In this document: positions 1 to 8,717 of the stretch, piece after piece
How positions within the stretch are numbered: position 1 is the first letter of the stretch
How the letters are laid out: every line of letters starts with the position of its first letter
NCBI GenBank assembly: GCA_902545405.1
Contig: CACCFT010000010.1
Span: 1-35,790, forward strand
Direction: 5' to 3'
Source: an uncultured Pelagibacteraceae bacterium
Lineage (GTDB): Bacteria > Pseudomonadota > Alphaproteobacteria > Pelagibacterales > Pelagibacteraceae
Length of the DNA stretch: 35,790 bases
Position numbers and translations under genes: made by a program
Notes under the pieces: generated by a model
Told to the model about the DNA's origin: nothing
Seen by the model: only the letters and a program-made list of their open reading frames with translations
Database searches by the model: none

Positions 1-147
1 ACATTGGCAGAAGATGTTTTTGATGAGCTATTCAAAGATAAAAGAATAGATAAAATCACTCTTCAAATCGAAAAATTAGAAATAATGAAGGATTGCAGTT
101 CAGTTGGGATCCAAATTTCTAAAAAAAGAAGCCATGATCAGCTCTGA
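1..147 (+). CDS. folB: Dihydroneopterin aldolase, C-terminal fragment (5' end outside window)
   Basis: An open frame runs in from the left edge and stops with TGA at 145-147, giving the last 48 residues. The pattern [10 protein letters not shown], then a basic-rich stretch, then [10 protein letters not shown] and [11 protein letters not shown], fits the final helix and strand of FolB-type dihydroneopterin aldolases, which act in folate synthesis (dihydroneopterin to 6-hydroxymethyl-dihydropterin plus glycolaldehyde). The active-site part lies outside the window, so the name rests on the tail alone. The end overlaps the chosen uvrC start by 14 bases, which suggests one transcription unit. Confidence 0.62.
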   Translation, partial: TLAEDVFDELFKDKRIDKITLQIEKLEIMKDCSSVGIQISKKRSHDQL

Positions 148-1969
148 TATAGGTAAAGAAGTAATTAAAAAAGAATTGCCCTTGGTTCCTAAGCTACCAG
201 GTGTTTATAGGATGCTAAATTCAAAAGGAGAAATTCTTTATGTGGGTAAAGCAAAAAACCTTCCAAACAGACTTAAAAGTTATGTATCAGAGAAAAGTCA
301 TATCATTAGGACTGAAAGAATGCTCTCTCAAACAAAAAGACTCGAAATTACTACTACTTCAAATGAAAGTGAGGCTTTACTTTTAGAGGCAAATTTAATT
401 AAAAAGTTTAAACCAAAATTTAATATTTTACTAAGAGATGACAAATCATTTCCTTTTATTTATATAGGCGACAAAGATAAATGGCCACAAATCAAAAGGC
501 ACAGAGGAAAAAAAGGCAAAGAAGGATTTTATTTTGGACCATTTGCATCAGCTGGATCTGCAAATTGGACTATAAAAATGATCCAAAAAATATTTCATCT
601 CAGAATTTGTGATGATACTGTTTTCAAAAATAGAGAAAGACCCTGCATACTTTATCAAATTAAAAGGTGCTCTGGACCTTGTGTTGGTTATGTAACTGAG
701 AGTGATTATAAACAAACTGTTGATGATGCAATTGAATTTGTATCAGGCAAATCTAGAAAAATTCAGAAAAGCTTATCTAATCAAATGGAAAAAGCTAGTG
801 AGGATTTAGACTTTGAAAAAGCTGCAATATTAAGAGATCGAATTAAATCATTAAATATTATCCAATCTTCCCAAAGAATTAATGAAGCAAATTTAGTCGA
901 AGCAGATGTCATTGCGGGATACAAAGAGTCTGGAAAAACCTGTATTCAGGTTTTTTTCTATAGGTCAAAACAAAATTGGGGTAATCAAGCTTTTTTTCCA
1001 AAGCATGATCCAGAAGAAAATCTAAGTGATATTATTAATTCTTTTGTCTCTCAATTTTATGAAAATAAAAGTGTGCCATCTTCAATAATTTTATCAAATG
1101 AAATTAAAGAAAAAGAATTGATTGAAAAAACACTTACACAAAAAGAAGGTAAACAAATCACAATTACTATTGCAAAAAAAGGGACAAAACTAAAAGTTAT
1201 TAATCAAGCAATAAATAATGCAAAAGATAGTTTGAATAGAAAACTTTACGAGAGTCAGAATAATAGGGATCTTTTTGATGCAGTGTCAAAAAAATTCAAT
1301 CTTGAAACTAATATTAATTTAGTTGAAGTTTATGATAACAGCCATATTCAAGGCACAAATAGTGTGGGAGCTTTAATTACTTATGGTGATGAAGGGTTTG
1401 TTAAAAAAAGGTATAGAAAATTCAATATAAAAATTCAAAAAAATTCACAAGATGATTATGGAATGATGAAAGAAGTTCTTAACAGAAGATTTAAAAGAGC
1501 AGTTCAAGAGAAAGATAATTATTTAACCTTCCCTGATTTAGTTTTAATTGATGGAGGGAAAGGTCAATATTCCGTTGCTAGAGAAGCGATGAATGAACTA
1601 GGTCTACATGAAATACCTATTGTAGCTATAGCAAAGGGCAAAATGAGAAATAGTGGAAATGAAACATTTTTTCATAATGGAAGAGAGTTCAAGTTTGAGA
1701 AAAATGATCCAACATTATTCTTTTTACAAAGACTAAGAGATGAATCCCATCGATTTGCAATAAGTGCTCATAGAGCAAAAAGAAAAAAGGGCATAAGCAA
1801 ATCATTATTAGATCAAATTGATGGTATTGGATCTATCAGAAAAAGAGCACTATTAAATCATTTTGGTTCAGCTAGAGCTGTGGAATCAGCTAGTTTAGAT
1901 GAAATAAAATCAGTTGATGGAGTTGAGGAAAAAGTTGCAAAAAAAATATATAACTTCTTTCACGAATGA
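134..1969 (+). CDS. uvrC: Excinuclease ABC subunit C
   Basis: This is the nuclease subunit of UvrABC nucleotide excision repair, which cuts on both sides of a lesion after UvrAB loading. I chose the ATG at 134 (611 residues) over an in-frame TTG at 104. The protein then begins [10 protein letters not shown], the length fits the family (about 600-620), and the overlap with folB is smaller. Visible parts are a GIY-YIG-type N-terminal nuclease (GVY at 23-25, YVGKAKNL from 36), a Cys cluster near 165-190 ([18 protein letters not shown]), a UVR motif ([14 protein letters not shown]) that contacts UvrB, the RNase H-like C-terminal nuclease ([21 protein letters not shown]; a conserved His in DESHRF), and a helix-hairpin-helix tail ([17 protein letters not shown]). 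Its stop overlaps pgsA by 4 bases (ATGA), implying coupling. Confidence 0.96.
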   Translation: MISSDIGKEVIKKELPLVPKLPGVYRMLNSKGEILYVGKAKNLPNRLKSYVSEKSHIIRTERMLSQTKRLEITTTSNESEALLLEANLIKKFKPKFNILLRDDKSFPFIYIGDKDKWPQIKRHRGKKGKEGFYFGPFASAGSANWTIKMIQKIFHLRICDDTVFKNRERPCILYQIKRCSGPCVGYVTESDYKQTVDDAIEFVSGKSRKIQKSLSNQMEKASEDLDFEKAAILRDRIKSLNIIQSSQRINEANLVEADVIAGYKESGKTCIQVFFYRSKQNWGNQAFFPKHDPEENLSDIINSFVSQFYENKSVPSSIILSNEIKEKELIEKTLTQKEGKQITITIAKKGTKLKVINQAINNAKDSLNRKLYESQNNRDLFDAVSKKFNLETNINLVEVYDNSHIQGTNSVGALITYGDEGFVKKRYRKFNIKIQKNSQDDYGMMKEVLNRRFKRAVQEKDNYLTFPDLVLIDGGKGQYSVAREAMNELGLHEIPIVAIAKGKMRNSGNETFFHNGREFKFEKNDPTLFFLQRLRDESHRFAISAHRAKRKKGISKSLLDQIDGIGSIRKRALLNHFGSARAVESASLDEIKSVDGVEEKVAKKIYNFFHE

Positions 1970-2550
1970 AATTTAAAATACCTAATTATTTAACAATTGG
2001 ACGAATAATAATTGTTCCACTATTTGTTTTTACATTCTACCTTCCTGGATTTTATGGAGACGTTATACCATTTGCTCTTTTTTTAATTGCCTCATTTACA
2101 GATTTTTTAGATGGCCTTTTGGCAAGGATGTTTAAAGAAGAGTCTAAACTTGGTGAACTTTTAGATCCTATTGCAGATAAAATTATTGTTGCAACTGCGT
2201 TAATTTTATTAGTTATGGACCAAACAATAAAAAATTACGAAGTTATTGCAGCTATTATAATTCTTACAAGGGAAATACTAATTTCAGGTTTAAGAGAATT
2301 TTTAGCGAAAGGGAAAATAAAGCTTCCAGTTTCCAATTTAGCAAAACTTAAAACATTCTTGCAGATGTTTTCGATAGCAATACTTCTGACTGGGGAAACA
2401 GGAAATAAATTAATAAATTTTCAAGATTATAATGCTCAAACAATTGGCATCATTATTTTATGGCTGTCTGCGTTTTTAACACTTTATACTGGATATGATT
2501 ATCTTAGAAAAGGAATAGACCATGCAATATCTGAAGATAATAAAGATTAG
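1966..2550 (+). CDS. pgsA: CDP-diacylglycerol--glycerol-3-phosphate 3-phosphatidyltransferase
   Basis: This inner-membrane enzyme makes phosphatidylglycerol phosphate from CDP-diacylglycerol and glycerol-3-phosphate, the committed step to phosphatidylglycerol. The CDP-alcohol phosphotransferase signature D-x2-DG-x2-AR-x8-G-x3-D-x3-D is complete in residues about 46-71 (DFLDGLLAR ... GELLDPIAD). Several hydrophobic spans flank it (about 10-30, 70-90, 150-175). At 194 residues the protein has the usual size. It starts inside the uvrC stop (ATGA overlap). The 3' end overlaps the convergent ilvE by 4 bases, with the two stop codons sharing the TTAG quadruplet. PgsA beside uvrC is common in proteobacteria. 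Confidence 0.95.
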   Translation: MKFKIPNYLTIGRIIIVPLFVFTFYLPGFYGDVIPFALFLIASFTDFLDGLLARMFKEESKLGELLDPIADKIIVATALILLVMDQTIKNYEVIAAIIILTREILISGLREFLAKGKIKLPVSNLAKLKTFLQMFSIAILLTGETGNKLINFQDYNAQTIGIIILWLSAFLTLYTGYDYLRKGIDHAISEDNKD

Positions 2551-3428
2551 GCAGCTTTTTTTTGTCTAACTAACTGATCAAAGTTTTTTGATAATCCTAA
2601 TATAACATCACAAATTTTGTATTTATGATCTGCTATGCTTGCAACAGGTGTTATTTCAGCTGCAGTACCAGTTAAGAAACATCCATCAAAATTACTTAGT
2701 TCATCTGGAGAAATTTTTCTTTCATGAACTTTAATATTTTTTGATTTGGCTAATTCAATTACAGCTTGTCTTGTAATACCGTTTAAAAAAGAATCTGGTG
2801 TTGGTGTATGTAATTCATTATTTTTATCTTTAAAAAAAATGTTTGCACTTGTTCCTTCTGCAACATTACCTTCAAAATCTAACATTAATGATTCAGAATA
2901 CCCTTGTTGCTCGGCTTCGTGTTTTGAAAGAGTACAAATCATATAGAGTCCAGCTGCTTTTGCATCCCAAGGAATAGTATTTGGAGCCGGTCTTCGCCAT
3001 TTAGAAATATTTAATCTTATTCCTTCAGCTTTTAATTTTGGATCAAAATATGCAGGCCATTCCCAAGTAGCTATTGCTACATTAATTGTATTTTTCTGTG
3101 CAGACACACCCATCATCTCACTTCCTCTCCACGCAAATGGTCTTACATATCCATTTTGAATATTTTGAACCGCTACAATTTTTTTTGAAGCTTCATTTAT
3201 TTCATCTTTTGTATAAGGAATATTAATGTCTAATCTTTTTGCAGAATAAAATAATCTATCTGTATGCTCCTCTAGCTTAAATATTTCTCCATCATATACT
3301 CTTTCACCTTCAAAAACTAAACTTGCATAATGAAGTCCATGACTGATTACATGGCATTTTGCATCTTGCCATTCAACAAGCTCATTATTGTACCAAATTT
3401 TTCCTGATCGTTTATCGAAAGGTATCAT
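2547..3428 (-). CDS. ilvE: Branched-chain amino acid aminotransferase
   Basis: This is a PLP-dependent class IV aminotransferase for the last step of valine, leucine and isoleucine synthesis and the first step of their breakdown. It is 293 residues long, normal for the family. The PLP lysine is K157 in PWDAKAAGLY. The downstream class IV signature reads ESLMLDFEGNVAEGTSANIF. An early GLHYASLVFEGERVYDG block matches the substrate-side region of BCATs rather than D-amino-acid transaminases or 4-amino-4-deoxychorismate lyase. It is a single-gene unit on the minus strand, convergent with pgsA and divergent from the MarR-type gene. A plausible promoter with a perfect TTGACA lies in the 59-base gap. 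Confidence 0.93.
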   Translation of the reverse strand: MIPFDKRSGKIWYNNELVEWQDAKCHVISHGLHYASLVFEGERVYDGEIFKLEEHTDRLFYSAKRLDINIPYTKDEINEASKKIVAVQNIQNGYVRPFAWRGSEMMGVSAQKNTINVAIATWEWPAYFDPKLKAEGIRLNISKWRRPAPNTIPWDAKAAGLYMICTLSKHEAEQQGYSESLMLDFEGNVAEGTSANIFFKDKNNELHTPTPDSFLNGITRQAVIELAKSKNIKVHERKISPDELSNFDGCFLTGTAAEITPVASIADHKYKICDVILGLSKNFDQLVRQKKAA

Positions 3429-3444
3429 TATTTAATTTTATAAA

Positions 3445-3473
3445 AAAATATATTTGTATATATAATATGTCAA
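3445..3473 (-). promoter_or_regulatory. Candidate sigma70 promoter for ilvE
   Basis: On the minus strand a perfect -35 box TTGACA (3468-3473) is followed after exactly 17 bases by TATTTT (3445-3450, 4 of 6 matches to TATAAT). The implied start is near 3438, about 10 bases before the ilvE ATG at 3426-3428. The perfect -35 is the main support, since -10-like strings are common in DNA this AT-rich. Confidence 0.45.
3461..3466 (+). promoter_or_regulatory. Candidate -10 box for the MarR-response regulator-kinase operon
   Basis: A perfect TATAAT sits 21 bases upstream of the MarR-type ATG at 3488. No good -35 is seen at the right distance. The hexamer lies inside the spacer of the oppositely directed ilvE promoter candidate, so the two polymerases would compete for the same DNA. 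Confidence 0.3.
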
Positions 3474-3487
3474 TATAACTTACCAAT

Positions 3488-3931
3488 ATGAAAAAACTTT
3501 TATATTTAAAAGATGAGGATCTCAAACAATATATTGAAAAAATATTTCTTGGCTACAGAGAGACAGTCTCAGATGCTAAAAATGTATTGAATAAATACTC
3601 CATAGGTGTCGCACATAATAAGGTTATTCACTTAATTTCATTATATGAAGGTATTACAATATCAGACCTCTTAAGAAAGTTAAAAGTTACAAAGCAAAGT
3701 TTGAATAGAGTTTTGAAAGATTTAATAAACCTAAAAGCTATAAAATATGAGAAAGACCAAGTAGATACAAGAATAAAGCATGTCTACTTAACAGAAGAGG
3801 GAGAGAAATTATTTAACGAAATTTTCTCAGCTCAAAAGAAAAGAATTTACCAAGCATTTTCCGCATCAAAAGCAAATGAGGTTGTTAGTTTTGACAATGT
3901 TTTAAAAAAAATAATTAATGGAAAAATTTAA
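3488..3931 (+). CDS. MarR-family transcriptional regulator (PetP-like by context)
   Basis: This 147-residue protein has a winged-helix core typical of MarR proteins. The sequence TISDLLRKLKVTKQSLNRVLKDL is the helix-turn-helix with recognition helix, KAIKYEKDQVDTRIKHVYLTEEGEKL is the wing with the usual D-x-R motif, and helices on both sides should form the dimer interface. It overlaps the next gene (response regulator) by 14 bases, so the regulator, response regulator and kinase appear to be one operon. From memory, a MarR protein followed by an OmpR-type regulator next to ilvE resembles the petP-petR arrangement of other alphaproteobacteria. The ligand is unknown. It may bind AT-rich dyads in its own upstream gap and so also influence ilvE; that is inference. 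Confidence 0.85.
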   Translation: MKKLLYLKDEDLKQYIEKIFLGYRETVSDAKNVLNKYSIGVAHNKVIHLISLYEGITISDLLRKLKVTKQSLNRVLKDLINLKAIKYEKDQVDTRIKHVYLTEEGEKLFNEIFSAQKKRIYQAFSASKANEVVSFDNVLKKIINGKI

Positions 3932-4595
3932 AGCACATATTTTAGTTGTAGATGATGATGATGGTATAAGAGAATTAGTTAAGGAATATCTTTCTCAAAA
4001 TAATTATCTCGTAACTAGCTCAAATAGCGCCGAAGATGCTCTTGAAAAAGTTAAAGTTATAAAATTTGATTTAATAGTACTTGATATAATGATGCCAGGC
4101 AAAAGTGGTTTAGAATTTACAAAAGAAAATAAAGACAAAATTTCAACCCCAATAATTCTTTTAACAGCGAAAGGTGAAGCCTCGGAAAGAATAGAGGGTT
4201 TAGATATTGGTGCAGACGATTACCTTCCAAAACCTTTTGAGCCAAAAGAATTAATACTTAGAATTAATAATATCTTAGATAAAACAAAATATAGAAATAC
4301 AAAGAGAAAGTTTAAATTTGGTAAAATTGAAATAGATCTTAACAAGCAATTTATTTTGAAAAATGACAAATCTATTAAAATCAATAATACAGAAAAAATA
4401 ATTTTAGATAAAATGGTTAATTCCCCTGGAAAAATATTTAAAAGAGAGGAAATTGGAAATCTTATAAAAATTGATAAAGAAAGATCAGTAGATGTAATAA
4501 TTACAAGACTTAGGAAGAAAATTGAAGAAAACCCAAAAAACCCAAATTATTTACAAACAATAAGAGGTGAAGGTTATGTTTTATGGATTGAGTAA
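3918..4595 (+). CDS. OmpR-family response regulator
   Basis: This is a two-component output protein of 225 residues. The receiver domain occupies about 1-122, with acidic pocket residues in VVDDDDG (from 10), phospho-acceptor D56 in LIVLDIMMPG, the switch Thr in LLTAKG (T83) and the invariant K105 in YLPKPFEPKEL. The C-terminal half (about 130-225) is an OmpR/PhoB winged helix (EKIILDKMVNSPGKIFKREE; DVIITRLRKKIEENPKNP; IRGEGYVLW). Its partner is the histidine kinase that overlaps its end by 20 bases. The closest named relatives are OmpR and the alphaproteobacterial PetR/CenR type, and I cannot choose between them from sequence alone. It probably acts as a DNA-binding activator or repressor for envelope or respiratory genes. 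Confidence 0.9.
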   Translation: MEKFKAHILVVDDDDGIRELVKEYLSQNNYLVTSSNSAEDALEKVKVIKFDLIVLDIMMPGKSGLEFTKENKDKISTPIILLTAKGEASERIEGLDIGADDYLPKPFEPKELILRINNILDKTKYRNTKRKFKFGKIEIDLNKQFILKNDKSIKINNTEKIILDKMVNSPGKIFKREEIGNLIKIDKERSVDVIITRLRKKIEENPKNPNYLQTIRGEGYVLWIE

Positions 4596-5889
4596 ATATA
4601 TAAAAAATATTTTACCTAAAAGACTTTTTTATAGAGGTCTACTCATAGTTGCTGTTCCAATAGTTGTTATGCAAATCACTATTTCGTTAGTTTTTTTTGA
4701 TAGTCTTTGGATCAAAACTAATTCTGGAATGACAAGAGCATTAGTTTCTGAAGTCAAAACTTTTGTAGACGCTTATGATAACGATGAAACGAACAAAGAT
4801 TTTATAATAATTTTATTCAAGGAACATTTGGGTTTTAACATTAAATATGAAAAAGAAAAAATCATGCCAAATAAAATACCAGAAAGATGGTTCAGTCCTG
4901 TGGATCGGTCGCTAAGAAGAGAATTAAAGAAAAAAAATTTAACCTATTGGTTTGATACAACAAACTTCAAAGAAGTTGTTGATTTGAAAATAGGATATTC
5001 AAAAGGATATTTTCAATTTTATATTCCAAGAGAAAGACTAACTACAAGTTCAGCTAGATTATTTGGTCTTTGGATAACATTACCAGCATTATTAATGATA
5101 GCAGTGGCAATAATTTTTTTAAAGAATCAAACTAGACCCATAACCAAACTTGCAGAAGCATCTGAAAGATTTGGTAGAGGAGAAGATATTGATGAATTTA
5201 GACCTTCGGGAGCACTTGAAATTCGAAAAGCTGGATTAGAGTTTGACAGAATGAGAAAAAGAATAATAAGACATCTTAATCAAAGATCTGAAATGCTATC
5301 GGGTATCAGCCATGATTTAAGAACACCTTTGACAAGGATAAAACTTCAAATAGCGATGATTAAAGATAAAAATGTTGTTGAAAAACTATCAAGAGATGTT
5401 GATGAAATGGAAAAAATGTTAAATGAATATCTTCAATTCGCAAGATCTGGGGCAAAAGATAAAACTGAAACGTTTGATATATCTATCCTCCTTGAAGATA
5501 TATGCAAAAAATATGAGAAACCAAATATAAAATATTTTTTAAAAGAAAAGGTTTATTTTGATGGAAGAAAAAATTTAATTAGTAGATGTATTAATAATCT
5601 AATAGATAATTCGTTAAAATTTGCTGATAATGTTGAATTGTATCTAAAAAAAGGAAGATCAACTATTAATATTTCAATAGAGGATGATGGTCCAGGAATA
5701 CCACAGAAAGAACATCAAAATGTTTTGAAGCCATTTTATAAGATTGACAAAAGTAGATCAGAAACAAAATCAAGTGTTGGTCTTGGTTTAGCTATATCAT
5801 CAGATGTCGTGAAATCACATGGGGGAGATCTTAAATTTGATAAGTCTAGTTTAGGTGGATTAAAAGTTATTATTTCTTTGCCCGTTTAG
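4576..5889 (+). CDS. EnvZ-like membrane sensor histidine kinase
   Basis: I chose the ATG at 4576 (437 residues) over an in-frame GTG at 4567 because GGTGAAGG directly upstream makes a good ribosome-binding site for it. Order of parts: transmembrane span about 21-43, a periplasmic sensor region of about 120 residues, a second span about 163-183, a HAMP linker (RPITKLAEASERFGRGEDI), a HisKA dimerisation domain with phospho-accepting H246 in ISHDLRTPLTRIK, then the ATP-binding domain with N box NNLIDNSLKFADN, G1 EDDGPGIP and G2 GLGLAIS. The H-box wording is the EnvZ type. It overlaps the response regulator by 20 bases, so they form a cognate pair. The 3' end overlaps the convergent ubiK by 20 bases and is followed by a long T tract. 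Confidence 0.92.
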   Translation: MFYGLSKYIKNILPKRLFYRGLLIVAVPIVVMQITISLVFFDSLWIKTNSGMTRALVSEVKTFVDAYDNDETNKDFIIILFKEHLGFNIKYEKEKIMPNKIPERWFSPVDRSLRRELKKKNLTYWFDTTNFKEVVDLKIGYSKGYFQFYIPRERLTTSSARLFGLWITLPALLMIAVAIIFLKNQTRPITKLAEASERFGRGEDIDEFRPSGALEIRKAGLEFDRMRKRIIRHLNQRSEMLSGISHDLRTPLTRIKLQIAMIKDKNVVEKLSRDVDEMEKMLNEYLQFARSGAKDKTETFDISILLEDICKKYEKPNIKYFLKEKVYFDGRKNLISRCINNLIDNSLKFADNVELYLKKGRSTINISIEDDGPGIPQKEHQNVLKPFYKIDKSRSETKSSVGLGLAISSDVVKSHGGDLKFDKSSLGGLKVIISLPV

Positions 5890-6112
5890 TTTTTTTTTTT
5901 ATTTTTTTTTCAGCAATTTTTTTTTCTAATTTTTCAATTCTTTTATTTAATATATCGACTTCATCTTTACTTACTAAATTCATTTTAAGGATAATTTCTT
6001 CTTTTTTTGATCGTAAAATATTTACGACTTCATCACTAAAATCTTTATAGTTGACCAGTCCTTCTTCCAAAAATTTTGCAAATTTATCGAATACGAATCT
6101 TGATTTTGACAT
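5870..6112 (-). CDS. ubiK: UbiK-family accessory factor (BMFP domain)
   Basis: This is an 80-residue protein of the UbiK/YqiC (former DUF526) type. An N-terminal helix (about 5-35, FVFDKFAKFLEEGL) is followed by a coiled coil (VSKDEVDILNKRIEKLEKKI) and a very basic lysine-rich tail (KKIKKKTKRAKK). In enterobacteria UbiK binds UbiJ and membrane lipid to support the soluble ubiquinone-synthesis enzymes. The family match rests on the V-S-x-DE-V-D-x-L-x3-I-x2-LE pattern plus length. The lysine tail is encoded by nearly pure A tracts (T tracts on +), so its exact length is the least certain part. It lies alone on the minus strand, convergent with the kinase and divergent from lgt. Confidence 0.75.
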   Translation of the reverse strand: MSKSRFVFDKFAKFLEEGLVNYKDFSDEVVNILRSKKEEIILKMNLVSKDEVDILNKRIEKLEKKIAEKKIKKKTKRAKK

Positions 6113-6136
6113 AATAATTTCTTATCAAAGTTTAAG

Positions 6137-6153
6137 TAATATTTATAATATTA
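6137..6153. repeat. AT-only inverted repeat in the ubiK/lgt gap
   Basis: TAATATT, then TAT, then AATATTA forms a perfect 7-base-arm dyad. It overlaps a TATAAT (6144-6149) that could be the lgt -10 box, with TTATCA at 6122-6127 as a weak -35 (16-base spacer). It contains only A and T, so chance is a real possibility in this composition. Confidence 0.25.
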
Positions 6154-6160
6154 CAATTAA

Positions 6161-6937
6161 ATGTTTATTAATAATTTTGACCCAGTCGCTTTTGAGATCT
6201 TTTCATTAGAAATTAGATGGTATTCCTTATCTTATATATTTGGCTTAGTATTTGGTTGGTATTTTGCAAAAAACAAACTAATCAAAGATAGTACTCAAAA
6301 AGAATATTTCGACGATTATATAACTTATTTGATCATAAGTATCATCCTTGGTGGAAGACTTGGATATATAATTATTTATGACCCAATTTATTTTATTGGT
6401 AATCCAATTGAGATTATAAAAATTTGGCAAGGAGGCATGTCTTTTCATGGTGCACTAATTGGAATTATTATAGGAACTCATTTCTTCTGCAAAAATAAAA
6501 ATCAAAATATTTTTAGTTATTTAGATGTGGTTGCTGTTTGTTCTCCTATAGGAATTTTTTTAGGAAGAATATCAAATTTCATAAACTCAGAACTTTATGG
6601 CATAGAAACAAATGTGCCATGGTCGGTAAAGTTTATTAAAATTGATGATTTAAATCGGCATCCATCGCAAATTTATGAGGCAATATTTGAGGGAGTTGTA
6701 CTATTTATTATTTTAAGTATGTTGTTTAATAGATTAAGGAACATACCTGGGATTATTTCGGGATATTTTTTAATTTTATACTCATTTTTTAGATTTGTTA
6801 TCGAGTTTTTTAGAGAACCAGATCAACAGCTAGGTTATTTATTTTTCAACTTAAGTATGGGGCAAATAATAAGTTGTATAGCACTAACCTGTGGATTAAT
6901 TATCATTTATTATAAAAATGCTAATAGGACACAATAA
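6161..6937 (+). CDS. lgt: Prolipoprotein diacylglyceryl transferase
   Basis: This inner-membrane enzyme moves the diacylglyceryl group from phosphatidylglycerol to the lipobox cysteine of prolipoproteins, the first step of lipoprotein maturation. It is 258 residues with about seven hydrophobic spans. The Lgt signature GRISNFINSELYG spans residues 135-147 with the essential Arg at 136. The SFHGAL motif carries H96, and the later HPSQIYEA and FRFVIEFFREPD blocks are also typical. It starts a run of seven + strand genes reaching ychF. Its end overlaps the next gene by 20 bases. Pairing with a MidA-type methyltransferase and pgeF is, as I recall, a common alphaproteobacterial order. Confidence 0.95.
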   Translation: MFINNFDPVAFEIFSLEIRWYSLSYIFGLVFGWYFAKNKLIKDSTQKEYFDDYITYLIISIILGGRLGYIIIYDPIYFIGNPIEIIKIWQGGMSFHGALIGIIIGTHFFCKNKNQNIFSYLDVVAVCSPIGIFLGRISNFINSELYGIETNVPWSVKFIKIDDLNRHPSQIYEAIFEGVVLFIILSMLFNRLRNIPGIISGYFLILYSFFRFVIEFFREPDQQLGYLFFNLSMGQIISCIALTCGLIIIYYKNANRTQ

Positions 6938-7958
6938 AAAAATCTCATTAGATAGATTTATTTACAAATCTTTGTATGACAAAGATAATGGTTATTATAT
7001 TAAAAATAATCCTTTTGGAAAAAAAGGTGACTTCATAACATCTCCCAATATTTCTGTTCTTTTCTCAGAGATGATATCTATTTGGTTAATTTCATTTTGG
7101 GAGAATTTAAAAAAGCCAAAAAAAATAAATATTATCGAACTGGGTGCAGGCAATGGTGAGATGATGTCACAAATTATAAAAACTTTTAATAATTTTAGTG
7201 AAATTAATTTATCTGCCAATTTCTTAATTTTAGAAAAAAGTCAATTACTGATAAAAATTCAGAAAAGTAAAATAGATAAGAAAAAAGTACGATGGATTAA
7301 AAATTTAAAAGAAATTCCAAAGGCTCCAACTATATTCTTGGCTAATGAATTTTTTGATGCATTTCCTATCAAACAGTTTTTAAAAAAAAGCAATAATTGG
7401 TATGAAAAATATGTTGCATATAAAAAAAATAAGTTTGAAGTTTGTGATCAAAAAGTGTCATCAAAAATAATTGAGAAATATTTAGGTAAGGATATAGAAA
7501 AAGAAAAATTTGTTGAATATTCGCCTTCAGCAATGAAATTTGTTAAAGAAATAGCAAAATTTATTTTTAAAAATAATGGTGGTTTATTAATGATAGATTA
7601 TGGCTTTACCAGTGGAAAAATGAAAAATACTTTGCAAAGTATTGAGAAGCATAGAAAAATTAGTTTTTTAGAAAATCCCTATAATTCAGATATTACACAT
7701 TTGATAAATTTTAAAATGTACAAGAAAGAGTTTGCAAATTCTAATTTGAAATCTTTAATTACAACCCAAGGTAATTTCTTAATTAAATTAGGAATATTAA
7801 AAAGAGCTGAGATAATAAGTAAAAATATACAATTTAGCAAGAAAGCTGACATATTTTATAGAATAAAAAGATTAATTGATGCAAAATATATGGGCTCTTT
7901 GTTTAAAGTATTATTTGTAAGCAAATTCAAAAATAATTTTAATTTGGGTTTTAAGTGA
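6918..7958 (+). CDS. SAM-dependent methyltransferase, MidA/NDUFAF7 family (DUF185)
   Basis: This 346-residue protein has an N-terminal block ISLDRFIYKSLYDKDNGYY and GDFITSPNISVLFSEMI, both family hallmarks. A Rossmann SAM-binding motif ELGAGNGEMMSQII sits near residue 75, and the diagnostic NEFFDAFPIKQF follows near 140. In mitochondria NDUFAF7 dimethylates an arginine of the complex I subunit NDUFS2. The bacterial substrate is less certain, so the role in complex I methylation is inferred. It overlaps lgt by 20 bases at the start and pgeF by 4 at the end, so it is probably translated with both. The start ATG at 6918 is the first that keeps the N-terminal block. Confidence 0.85.
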   Translation: MLIGHNKKISLDRFIYKSLYDKDNGYYIKNNPFGKKGDFITSPNISVLFSEMISIWLISFWENLKKPKKINIIELGAGNGEMMSQIIKTFNNFSEINLSANFLILEKSQLLIKIQKSKIDKKKVRWIKNLKEIPKAPTIFLANEFFDAFPIKQFLKKSNNWYEKYVAYKKNKFEVCDQKVSSKIIEKYLGKDIEKEKFVEYSPSAMKFVKEIAKFIFKNNGGLLMIDYGFTSGKMKNTLQSIEKHRKISFLENPYNSDITHLINFKMYKKEFANSNLKSLITTQGNFLIKLGILKRAEIISKNIQFSKKADIFYRIKRLIDAKYMGSLFKVLFVSKFKNNFNLGFK

Positions 7959-8707
7959 TTAAGTCAAAAATTTTTAGAGATCAAAAATCAATTTCACATT
8001 ATTTTTTTAATAGATTAGGTGGTATCTCAAAAGGAATCTACAAAAGTTTAAATTGCGGAAAAGGTTCAAAAGATAAAATTGCTAATATAAATAAAAATTT
8101 AAAAATAGTTTCAAAAAAAATAGGCTGCACAAGTGGAAATCTAGTTTCTCTTAATCAAATTCACAGTAACAAGGTTTATAAAATCAGTTGTGTTCCAAAA
8201 AAAAAATTGACTGGGGACGCAATGATTACAAATAAGCAAAATATTGCGATTAGTATACTCACTGCAGATTGTGCGCCAATTTTAATTATAGAAAAAAAGC
8301 AAAAATTTATTGGTGCAATACATGCTGGGTGGAAAGGTGCTTTCAAGGGAATAATAAAAAAAACAATTCAACTTTTAAAAAAAAATGGATGCTCAGAGAA
8401 AGATATGATTGCTTGCATTGGGCCATGCATAAAAAAAAATAGCTACGAAGTAAAAAATGATTTTTTTAAATTGTTTAAAGATAAAAATAAAAAAAATGTA
8501 AATTTCTTCACATTTAAAAAGAAAAAAATTTATTTTGATTTAAGCGAATATATAAAATCTCAATTTTACGAAAATGGAGTAAAAAAAATAGATATAATAA
8601 GGAAAGATACCTACTCTCTAGAAAATAACTTTTTTAGTTCTAGGAGATCAAAAAAAAATAAGCATAACGATTATGGTAGAAATATTTCTGCAATTATGAT
8701 TAAATAG
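7955..8707 (+). CDS. pgeF: Peptidoglycan editing factor PgeF (YfiH/laccase-domain family)
   Basis: This 250-residue protein is of the YfiH type, long called multicopper polyphenol oxidase and now known as a purine nucleoside-phosphorylating or peptidoglycan-editing family. The metal-site motifs are present: LNQIHSNKV (His), LTADCAPIL (Cys), IHAGWKGAFKGI (His) and IGPCIKKNSYEV (Cys). It starts with GTG at 7955, with GTGA overlapping the stop of the methyltransferase, a clear coupling arrangement. It carries long A tracts, including ten in a row near 8200, that code for lysine. The cellular role in this organism cannot be settled from sequence. Confidence 0.87.
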   Translation: MIKSKIFRDQKSISHYFFNRLGGISKGIYKSLNCGKGSKDKIANINKNLKIVSKKIGCTSGNLVSLNQIHSNKVYKISCVPKKKLTGDAMITNKQNIAISILTADCAPILIIEKKQKFIGAIHAGWKGAFKGIIKKTIQLLKKNGCSEKDMIACIGPCIKKNSYEVKNDFFKLFKDKNKKNVNFFTFKKKKIYFDLSEYIKSQFYENGVKKIDIIRKDTYSLENNFFSSRRSKKNKHNDYGRNISAIMIK

Positions 8708-8717
8708 GTCATCTCGG

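Noticed and set aside
104..133. TTG start of uvrC at 104
   Set aside because: It would add 10 residues and extend the overlap with folB. The ATG at 134 gives the normal length.
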